NCBI GenBank assembly: GCA_004335835.1
Contig: RWJK01001246.1
Location: forward strand, 6,995 to 42,878
Reading direction: 5' to 3'
DNA length: 35,884 bases
Source: Scenedesmus sp. ARA3
Taxonomy: Eukaryota > Chlorophyta > Chlorophyceae > Sphaeropleales > Scenedesmaceae
Part shown: one piece after another, positions 10,659 to 22,203 of the stretch
How the letters are laid out: each line of letters begins with the position of its first letter
How positions within the stretch are numbered: the stretch's first letter is position 1
Notes under the pieces: model-generated
Database searches by the model: none
Told to the model about the DNA's origin: nothing
Seen by the model: only the letters and a program-made list of their open reading frames with translations
Position numbers and translations under genes: made by a program

Positions 10659-11155
10659 GCAGCAGCAGCAGCAGCAACACAGCATGTGAGGAATGCTTTC
10701 AACGCATGTGTGCCAGCTTGTCAACATATGCATACAAGCATGTCAGTACTTCAGCAGCAGCAGCAGCAGCTGCTGCCCACCCACTGGTATGCAGCCGCTG
10801 CACAGCGAGGGTGCTGGATCAAGCATGCGCTGCATGCACTGAACTGATCGTTGGTTGATCATCATTATATTTTTTGAGCTGATCATTGTTCATTCAACAG
10901 TGTTTGTTGCACTCACCGCCGTTGTTGCAGCCCACGCGGTAGTCGGTGTAGCTGGTTGTGGGGTGGAAGTTGAAGACCATGACCAGGTCGCCACGCTCCA
11001 CCACAACCACCTTGTCGCCCTCATCCTGCGGTTACAGAATTGCGGGAAGTGGCAGCAGCAGCACTATCAGTGACTGATTTAAGACCATGACCAGGTCGCC
11101 GCGCTCCACCACAACCACCTTGTCGCCCTCGTCCTGCAAACACAAAGGTGGACAG

Positions 11156-11190
<35 letters not shown>

Positions 11191-13232
11191 TGGGTACGAT
11201 GTCTGGCAGGAGCAGAGCATTGCGCTCCACAACAACCTATCGCTGCAACTGTACCTCCAGACATGAAGCCAAAAGCCTTGTCCAGGTGGCACATCGCGCG
11301 GTCAAACATGGTCGGACATAGCATAACAGCCCGGTCAACTTGGTCTAACACACCTTGCAGCTGACCCACTGGTGTGACGCAGTCATGAAGCTGAAGGCCT
11401 TGTCCAGGTGGCACAGTCAAGCACGCCAAACCAACACATGGTCAAACCCGGTCAAACACAGCATAACGGCCCGGTCAAACTTGGTCAACGCACCTTGCGG
11501 CTGACCCACTGGTGTGGCGCCGACATGAAGCCGAAGGCCTTGTCCAGGTGGCACATGGCGCGGTCAAACACACCACAACAATGCACGGTCAAACCCGGTC
11601 AAACATAACACACACACACTTGGTCAAACTTGGTCAAACGCACCTTGCGGCTGACCCACTGGTGTGGCGCTGACATGAAGCCGAAGGCCTTGTCCAGGTG
11701 GCACATCGCGCGGTCAAACACACCACAACAATGCACGGTCAAACCCGGTCAAACATAACATACACACTTGGTCAAACTTGGTCAAACGCACCTTGCGGCT
11801 GACCCACTGGTGTGGCGCTGACATGAAGCCGAATGCCTTGTCCAGGTGGCACATGGCGCGGTCAAAGGCGCACAGGAACTTGTAGCGCAGGAAGTCTGCA
11901 TCACACAGGTCCCAGCGGCGCCTGCACTTCTCGAGCGAGCCGCCGTTGCCTGTTTTGTGTTTGTTTGCAGGGGCAGGAGGCACAGCAGGCAGCGAAAGAG
12001 GTCAGAACAGCATGCACATGTGAAAGCACAGGACCTGCACTTCACCAGGCAGCTGTCGTTGCCTGTGATGCAAGTTGAAGGGCTTTGCTGGACAGGGCAG
12101 CAGCAAAGGTTTTGACACAACTTGTAGCGCAGGAAGTCTGCATCGCACAGGTCCCAGCGGCGCCTGCACTTCTCCAGGCTGCCGCCATTGCCTGTGATGC
12201 ACAGAAAACAGATGAAGCCGGGTGAAATGAGGTAAATACAACAAGTGATTCGGCCCACAAATGTAGGTTGCACAGGTCCCAGCGGCGCCTGCACTTCTCC
12301 AGGCTGCCGCCGTTGCCTGCAATAGCAAAGCGTTAGAAACGACAATGATACGAATAAGTAAGCACACAAGCAGAAGCAAGCGAGAGGCACAGGTCTCAGC
12401 TGCGCCTGCACTTCTCCAGGCTGCCGCCGTTGCCTGCAGGAAGCATGAAGGAGAGCAAACAAAGTCAGAGGGATACGATACGTGCGCCAGGCTCAACACT
12501 ATACATCTGCGAACAGGCCGCGCTATGATAGCTGTTGGCTGCCAGGCGGCCGCCGCCGCTGCTGCTGCTGCTGCTGCAGGATTTCCAGGCAGAGAGAAGA
12601 TGCAGCACTGCCGTTCACCCAGGACGAAAGCGCCCATGCTAGAGTCGTAGGTGTCACAAGTTTTATACCAATGCACACATGCATGTATTTTCCAGACAAA
12701 CAGCAGGATACCAACTCACCCGGCACGAAGGCGCCCGTGCTGGGGTCGTATGTGTCGTCGCGCGGGAAGTCGATCCACTCTGGGTGGCCGAACTCGTTAC
12801 CCATGAAGTTCAGGTAGCTCTCGCCTGCAGCAGTGTTACAAACATGTTACAATGATTGTTACGACACAGATCATGACATGTTCAAATCCAGCAAGGTGCA
12901 GCACAAACACGTGTGCGCACGCCAACAGCAGCCATTAGACAGGACACCAGGCAGAACATGCATGGTTACAACCTGTGTAACACAAAAGAAACAGGCTGCG
13001 CACCTCGCAGCGCCATGGTGATGAGCCGGATCATCTTGTCCAGCGCAATGCCACATGTGGTGCAATGTATGATGCAATTGTGTGTCTCCAAACTTTGACC
13101 AAAAACAACAGTGTTATAAAAATTGGAACAGGCTGCGCACCTCCCAGCGCCATGGTGATCAAGCGGATCATCTTGTGCAGCGCAATGCCGCGGTCAATCA
13201 CGGGGCTGCTCGCGCCGTGGCCTGTTTGCAAA

Positions 13233-13269
<37 letters not shown>

Positions 13270-15055
13270 CAGCAGCAGAGGTCAGCGACGGCAGCAGACT
13301 GGGTGCACAAAAGAGGTGATACTGTTGCCCGCGGGGCTGCTTGCACCGTAGCCTTAGTAAGGGTAGCGGCGGCAGCAGCTGAAGCAGAAGCAGACGGATG
13401 ATACGGCTTGTGTGCAACTTTCAGCAAGCGCGTGTCATTGATTGATTTGCATGTGTGGGCGCTATGCAACGCACAGCACAGCCCTTGCTTGAGACACACA
13501 GCAACGGCACAAGCAACAGAGCCTTGCCAGTTCACAAAGTGCACAGCCAGGGATGAACAAGTCACGGTGCGCATCACTGTCTTTCCAGAACGCGGCAGTT
13601 GAACAAGTGTCCACGCGCCTGCGAGGACGACCACAGTTCAACTGCCGGATAAAGGAGACACAGACACTGCAGCAAAACAAACACTTGCCAACCCACGGTA
13701 TACCAAAACCACAACGAGGCTCAGCTGGGGCCCTGCAGTAACTCGCCTGCAGTACCAAGTATGATGCAAACCATTGCTTCAAATAATTAAAAGAGCAGCA
13801 GATACAACCAAGCTTGGGCGAAGCTTGCCATGCAGAGCCAGCTGGAGCAGCTGGGGCCCTGCAGTCACTCGCATAGTGACCGACCAGGGCCCCTGCTGCA
13901 CGAGGCGGCCCTGCCCTGATGTCATTTAACACGTGTTATTTTGACATTTTGTAACAATAGGATATGTGACAGTCATTTCACGCAGATTCAAACACACACC
14001 AGCAGGAGCATATGACGCTCAAAACCTGATAAGGCAGGCGACGGCACCACACATCAAACCAAACTGCACGCACCACAGAGCGGGGCATTCAAACCACTCA
14101 ACCAGGGGCATTTGAAAGAGTACCAACGTGCGGCACGGCAACCGACAAACTTTTGGGAGGACCTGGGGCAGCCACGTAGGCATACATGTCCATCAGCCAG
14201 ACCATCTGGAAACAAACACGAGAAGCTATGCACACCATGTGGCTGTGTGACTGGTTTGAAGTGGCCGTTGTTTGGCTTGTTGCGCTGTTATTGCCAGCTT
14301 TTGGGGCTTCTATGAGTGGCATCTGTGCTACAGATGCCGCTCATTGAAGCCCCAAAAGCTGGAAAAAGCCCAACACGCCAAACAGTGGTCAATCAAACCA
14401 GCCATACGGTTTCAATCAGCTTTTGTGTGTGTTGTTTCCGGATGGCTTGGCTGAGCCAGCCAACCGATAATTTCAACGATGTTTTCGGGATGACCTGGGG
14501 CCGCCATGTAGTCATACATGTCGTTGTCCATCAGCCAGCACACCCAACACAAAACTTTCACAAATAAGCAGAATCCAGTGCAAGCACAAAGCTGGAAACC
14601 CCCCCCAAAAGCACAGCACACAGCACACAAAAAGGGCTATTAAAGCAGTCAACCAGGGGCATATGAAAAAATAACAACGTGCGGCAAGGCAACCGACAAA
14701 TTTCAAGAAGACCTGGGGCAGCCATGTAGTCATACATGTCCTTGTCCATCAGCCAGACCACCAAAAACGCCTGACAATAATACTTCAAACATGCAAAATC
14801 CAATGCACGCACGGCGCAGGAAAACCATAAAGAACACCACAGGCAGCACACGAAAGGGGCATTCAAACCACTCAACCAGGGGCATATGAAAATAACAACG
14901 TGCGGCAAGGCAAACTACAAACTTTCGGGATGACCTGGGGCAGCCATGTAGTCATACATGTCCTTGTCCATCAGCCAGAAGGCGATCGTCTTGTCGCCCA
15001 CCAGTGCCTGGTCGTGTGACTCGGCGTAGCCCACACATGCCTCAGCGTAGCGCCT

Positions 15056-15106
<51 letters not shown>

Positions 15107-18100
15107 CGGCATGTGTCAGAAGCAGCGTTTAGGGATATGTTGTCTCCCACCAGTGCCTGGTCGTGTGACTCGGCGTAGCCCACGCATGCCTCAGCGTAGC
15201 GCCTGCAGCAGCAGCAGCAGCAGCAGCGACAGCAGCAGCAGCAAGAGCAGCAGCAGCAGCAGCAGCAGCAGGGAATGTGTCAGAAGCAGCGTTTAGGGAT
15301 GTGTTTTGTCCCCCACCAGCGCCTGGTCGTGAGACTCAGCGTAGCCCACGCATGCCTCGCAGACCCCGTAGCGCCTGCAGCAGCAGCGGCAGCAGCAGCA
15401 GCAGCGGCAGCAGCAGGGAGTTGAGCAGTGGAAGTGCTGATGGCTGCCATTCTCATAGCGCATTCAGCATCTGCCGTTGATCACGGCGCAACACCCCTGC
15501 CAACCTGCGCAAAACCCTACCATCATGCGCGTCCAACCCTGCTAAACCCCGCGCACCTGTTCGTCATGGTGTGTGTGATGTCTGCCATGCCCCAGTCGTA
15601 GTCGGAGTGCTTCATCACCTCGATCCACTTGTCTGCAATGGCCATGTTCAGGCGGTAGTCGAAACCCACACCGCCCTCGTACCACGGCCGGCAGAAGGCA
15701 GGCATGCCTGACACATCCTCGCCTGCATGCAGGGTTCAGCAGACATGAAGAGTCAGGGTTTAAGTGCAGCCCACAAACCAAACCGAATGGGGCAGATGAC
15801 GAGTAATAAAAGCGTTCGGGGACAACTGCAGTTGGCTTGAAAGGGACAGCAGTTGTGCTGCAACATGTCACATGACAGAAGTGATGCAGGTGACGGGTCT
15901 CGTTGTCTCACCGATTGTGATGCAGTTTGGGAAGAGGTCGTGCAGCAGGTTGTTCACCAGCTGCAGGTACACCACTGCATCCACATCTGTGTTCATGCCG
16001 AAGTACCTGCAGCAATCAGAAACATAAGAATGTCAGTAAATTTGTCAACAACTTTTCAATTATGTTTGGTTTATAGCAGGTTGTTGACCAGCTGCAGGTA
16101 CACCACTGCGTCCACGTCCGTGTTCATGCCAAAGTACCTGCGGCAGATCACCAAACACATGACATTCAGTGACAACTCAATTTTTGATCGTTCATGATTA
16201 CTTTATTTGTTCATTTGATTGCTCATGGTTGACTTTTAAAAGGTGGTCACGCCGTGGAAGCGGTAGCGGTAAGCCTGTTCTCGTCCAATTTTCTTCGAAA
16301 CAAAACCCGATTCGATCCCTGAAAAACGCACCAGACAACCTACAACCCAGAACCATAGGTGCTAAACCCAGCAAACCCAGCAAACCAGCAACACTCACTC
16401 GTCATATTGGCCTGTGAAGGCATAGCTCAGGCCGTGGTGGTGGTACATCATGCTGGTCACGCCGTCAAAACAGCATCTCGCAAACAGCAGAACCCTGAAT
16501 GCCAAAAAACACTATACCCAAATTGACCCTAAAACCCCGGACACTCACTCGTCGTATTGGCCCGTGAAGGCGTAGCTGAGGCCGTGGTTGTGGTACATCA
16601 TGCTGGTCACGCCAACACAGCACCACACAAACAGCAGAACCCTAAACCCCAAGTACTACACCTGAATCAGCCCTAAAACCCAGCAACACTCACTCGTCGT
16701 ATTGGCCTGTGAAGGCGTAGCTGAGGCCGTGGTGGTGGTACGTCAGGCTGGTCACGCCGTCAAAGCGGTAGCCGTCAAACAGCAGCACCCTAAAACCCCA
16801 GTACTACACCCAAATTGGCCCTAAAACCTAGCAACACTCACTCGTCGTATTGGCCTGTGAAGGCGTAGCTGAGGCCGTGGTGGTGGTGCATCATGCTGGT
16901 CACCGCCGAAAGAGCACCACACTACCAGCAGAACGCTGAACCCCAAGTACTACACCCAAATTGGCCCTAAAACCCAGCAACACTCACTCATCATATTGGC
17001 CTGTGAAGGCGTAGCTCAGGCCGTGGTGGTGGTACATCATGCTGGTCACGCCGTCAAAGCGGTAGCCGTCAAACTTGTACTCGTCCATCCACCAGCGCGC
17101 ATTGCTCAGCAGGAAGCGCAGCGTCTCCCAGTTGCCTGCGGTTAGTAACACATATGTAACATGTTATTACGGAATATATGTGTATATGTGTTATGTGGCA
17201 AAATGCTCAGCCAAGTTGTACTCGTCCATCCACCAGCGCGCATTGCTCAGCAGGAAGCGCAGCGTCTCCCAGTTGCCTGCGATGATTTACAACACACAGA
17301 ACAACATGTTACTATGCGGAGTACCTTTCAAATGAAAGTATAAGAGCTATGTGATGCGAGTTGCTGCCGGGTGTTGCAGATCGAAGCTTTTCTCTTCTTA
17401 AGCAGTGGATGGAACAAGCTGCTGCTTGTGCGCCTATAAGTACATCAAGAAGCACCAGGGCACATGACAGTCAAACCAAGCAGTCGAGCATAACATGTTA
17501 CACTCACCGTAGTTGAACAGCCTGCTGTCCCACATCCAGTGGTTGCCGCGCGCCCCGCTGTGGAAGTACATGCCGTCAGTGCCGTCAAACATGTTGATGC
17601 CGTCGTTGGTGTTCTTTGAAGCGTGGCTGTGCACCACGTCCATCAGCACGATCAGGCCCAGCCGGTGCGCCTCGTCAATCATGGCCTTGAGCTCCTCAGG
17701 CGTGCCGCAGCGGCTGGACGCCTGGAAATAACACAGAAAATAACATGTAACATATGGTTAGTGGCTATGCACGACGTCCATCAGCACGATCAGGCCCAGC
17801 CGGTGCGCCTCGTCAATCACGGCCTTGAGCTCCTCTGGTGTACCGCAGCGGCTGGACGCCTAAAAACGACATAAAAATAACACACACCATGTTGTTAGTA
17901 ACATTTTTGGTTCCATCAGCACGATCAGGCCCAGCCGGTGCGCCTCGTCAATCATCGCCTTGAGCTCCTCAGGCGTGCCGCAGCGGCTGGAGGCCTGAAA
18001 ATAACACAGACAATAACATGTAACATACGGTTAGNGGCTGTGCACAAACCATCAGCACGATCAGGCCCAGCCTGTGTGCCTCGTCAATCATCGCCTTGAG

Positions 18101-20949
18101 CTCCTCAGGCGTGCCGCAGCGGCTGGAGGCCTGAAAATAACACAGACAATAACATGTAACATACGGTTAGCGGCTGTGCACAAACCATCAGCACGATCAG
18201 GCCCAGCCTGTGTGCCTCGTCAATCATCGCCTTGAGCTCCTCAGGTGTGCCGCAGCGGCTGGAGGCCTGAAAATAACACAGACAATAACATGTAACATAC
18301 GGTTAGTGGCTGTGCACAAACCATCAGCACGATCAGGCCCAGCCTGTGTGCCTCATCGATCATCGCCTTGAGCTCCTCAGGCGTGCCGCAGCGGCTGGAC
18401 GCCTGAAAGTGACATCAAAAACAACACACATGTTATTAGTCACATTATTGGGTCCATCAGCACGATTGCGCCTAGCCGGTGGGCCTCATCAATCATTGCT
18501 ATCAGCTCCTCAGGCATACCAGCGGCCCAGGTGCAGGCACTTGAGCCCAGCGTCCCTGCGCTGTAAGGCGCTACTGCCCAACCTCCCAGCTCACAGATCA
18601 GGCAACCAACGCAGGTGGCCCGACCGGCGAGCTGGGAGGTCGGGGCAGGAGCGCCTGTACAGCGCAGGGACGCTGGCATCAAGTGCCTGCACCTGGGTGC
18701 TGCGGCCGCTGCCAAATACTGCCAGAAAGTAAGCAAACAAAACTGTGTTGATGACAGAGTTGGTGGTGACATCAGCACGACCAGGCCCAGCCGGTGCGCC
18801 TCGTCAGTTGTCGCCGTGGTCTCTTCACACGTGCCGCAGCTGCTGGACACCGCAGCAGTGCAGGCATATTGAGGCAAACCCTAAGCAAGATGTTGGTGGT
18901 GTGTTTGATTACGTGGCTGGTAACACTTACAATGCGGCCGTGCCTGCCAAAACAATGAACACACACTTGTCACCACGCACCCCAAAGAAGTTGGTGGTCG
19001 CATGGTAGCCAAAGGAGCCGTCCCCACTGACACTACGCGTGCTCCTGGATGGCCATGATCTGGATGGCCCCAATCCACCCCATAATATTGAACCCACTCT
19101 AAAACCTGCTGCATAGCTTCAAAATAACATAAATATAACGCACCCCGAAGAAGTTGGTCACGTGGTAGCCGAAGGAGCCGTAGTAGGCGTGCTCCTGGAT
19201 GGCCATGATCTGGATGGCATTGTAGCCCAGCTTGCGGATGCGCGGCAGCATGTCCTTGCGGAACTCGCTGTAGCTGTTCACCTGCGAAGTTCACGGCGGG
19301 AACAATGACAATAGTGTGAAGTTCACAGCGGGAAGTTTGAGGCAGTTGCAGAGGGGCCCAGTTTGCGGATGCGCGGCAGCATGTCCTTGCGGAACTCGCT
19401 GTAGCTGTTCACCTGCGAAGTTCGCGGCGGGAACAATGACAATGGTGTGAAGTTCACAGCGGGAAGGGTGAAGCAGTTGATAAGGGGCCCAGTTTGCGGA
19501 TGCGGGGCAGCATGTCCTTGCGGAACTCGCTGTAGCTGCGAAGTTCACGGTGTGAAGGAGGAAGTGACATTGTGAAGTTCACAGCGGGAGGATGAACAAA
19601 TCAGATGCGCCCAGCTTGCAGATGCGCGCCAGCATTGAACACGCTTTAGCTGTTCAGCATAACGGCTACTAGTCGTAGTACGACGGCTCAACCAATACTG
19701 CTGTTGTAACAGCTGCTCCTGCTGCTGCTAGTGATAGTGGAAGCCGCAGCTGCGCTGCAGAAGCTGTTGCTGCTGTGAAGCCTACAGCAACAAACTGTCA
19801 AGAACTGACGCTGCTGCTGCTGCTGCTGCCAGCGCCATTCTACCAGCTGCTTCCCTCCTGCTGGCGGCACTGAACCCTGAACCCCGCTGCTGCTGCATAC
19901 TACACCCTGCCCCTCGACTCTGCCCCCTAAACCGCACCTTGGGCTCCTCGCTGCTCGTGCCCACGTGGCAACCGTAGCTGCTGCTGCTGCTGCAACAGCT
20001 GCTGCTCTCAAAAACGCCGCTACTGCTCTACCCTAAACCCCAAGCTAGATTGTGCTAAACCCTGCCCTGAGCCGCACCTTGGGCTCCTCGCTGCTCATGC
20101 CCACGTGGCACTCATAGATGCGCAGCGCACGCGGCCTGGTACCAGCAGCAGCAGCAGCAGCAGCAGATCACAGAAGGCAACTTCAGCAACCAGGTCCCAG
20201 TTGCACACAGCACAGCAGCACCATGCACCGGACAGCAGGCACACAGCTGCGCTTGCTGCACAGGACCGCGGCTGGCACAGCTGCGACAGAATACAAACTG
20301 GCGCTGCTTTCTGCCGCAAGGCATTGGTAAGCACGGCAATCCACCCTAAATGCTTCCCAACATGAGATTCAAGATGTAGGGTGCTAACGGCTCACCTGGG
20401 CGGGCGCGGGTACTTGAAGGTGTACTTCTCGTCAAGGTGCCCACTCCCAACAGCCCCACATAAGCCATGTGGCAGCAACAACAAGGAGATAACTAGCAAC
20501 ATAACATGCTCTGTAACAATAACCTAACAGGGTTGAGGCCACTAGAGCCTCACCTGGGTGGGCGCGGGTACTTGAAGGTGTACTTCTTGTCTGGGTGCAC
20601 CTCTCCTGGCGCGCCCACCTGGTCGGGGCACCAGTACACGCCGTTGAACAGCACCTCGTTCCACTCCTGCAGACATAACATGTTACATAACATGTTTCCA
20701 AACATGTGACATTACATTGCATGTGAATGTGACGATGCTTGTGGTACTTTCAGACAACGGAAAGCAGGATTACATTGCATGCAGGCATACACAGGCCAGG
20801 CTTATACATGCTGCAATCAACATGAATAACATCAGAAATAACACAAGTAACAGCAGCAGCCGCACCTGTGTGGCCCACTTGATCCACGCTGGGATCTTCT
20901 CCACCCAGGTGCCATCAATGGTCTCCACACGGCACTTGATCTTGGACCT

Positions 20950-21000
<51 letters not shown>

Positions 21001-22160
21001 CACATGTTGGTGATCATCTTCTTCACCAAGCACATAGTGGCCTTCCGCTGACCAGCACGCAGGTCGCACATTGCTGCTGCTGCTGCCCGGCTGCTGCTGC
21101 TAAAATCTGTGCATGCCCGCTAAACTCTGGCCACCTGTGTGGGATGGCCTGGCTGCCATCAGGGTTGCCAGTGACCACTGCTGCTGTCAAACCCCAACCC
21201 TGCTATCACTGCTAAACCCTACTGCTGCTGCTGAACCCTGCATACGTCTCGCTAAACCCCGGTCACCTGTGTGGGATGGCCTGGCTGCCATCGGGGTTGT
21301 CAGGCAGGAAGAGCTCCCACACCCCAAACTCGTTCTTGAAGGCCCAGTGGCCACTGCTGCTGTCAAAACCTGAACCCTGCTATCACTGCTAAACCTTGCT
21401 GCAGCTGCTAAACCCTGTGTACGCCTCGCTAAACGCTGGTCACCTGTGTGGGATGGCCTGGCTGCCATCAGGGTTGTCGGGCAGGAAGAGCTCCCACACC
21501 CCAAACCCATTCTTGGAGGCCCAGTGGCCCTCCTTGGGCTCCCAGTTGTTGAACTCACCCACCAGCGCCAGCGCTTTAGCCCCGGGCGCCCTACAGGGTT
21601 TAGCAGGAGTTCAATACAGGGTTTAGCAGTGTTTTAGGTTCCTAGATGGTGTTGATTTTGGGGTTTGGGGGTTGAGGGGTGCAAGGGTAGGGCCCAGTGG
21701 CCCTCTGCAGGATCCCGGTTTTTGTGGCAGTGCTTTAGCACCATGTGCCCTGCAGGCTCAAGGTTTGGAGGTCGCCATCGGGGCTCTACGCACACAGCTT
21801 ACACAGCATGTGCAATGCACCACACAGCACGGCACAGCCTGCCACCTCAAGCACAAAGTTCCAGCAACAAACCAGCAGCGCATGTGTAACAGCCTGCTGC
21901 CCCTGCTGCTGCTGCTGCTGCTGTCGTTCATTGTCACTGCTGGTGTTGTACACCCCTGCTGATGTTGCTGCTGCTGCAAGCTGGCGCTGCTCACCACTCG
22001 CGGAACCAGATGCCTGTCCTGCCGTTGTTCTCGCCACGGTTGAAGCCGTAGATCTTCCAGCCTGGCAGCAGCAGCAGCAGCAGCAGTCAAGCGGTGAGAC
22101 AGTGTGCGGGCAGGTGTGCATCCATGCAGCCACACTGCTGTTGGGAGTCGTGAGCAGGGC

Positions 22161-22203
<43 letters not shown>

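Noticed and set aside
13722..13900. Inverted GGGGCCCTG/CAGGGCCCC pair in intron 14
   Set aside because: Only nine bases pair and the arms are explained by GC-rich direct duplication; it is not strong enough for a hairpin call.
17640..18535. CRISPR-like regular array
   Set aside because: The units are 136 bp, carry exon sequence of the branching enzyme and have no unique spacers; the genome is eukaryotic.
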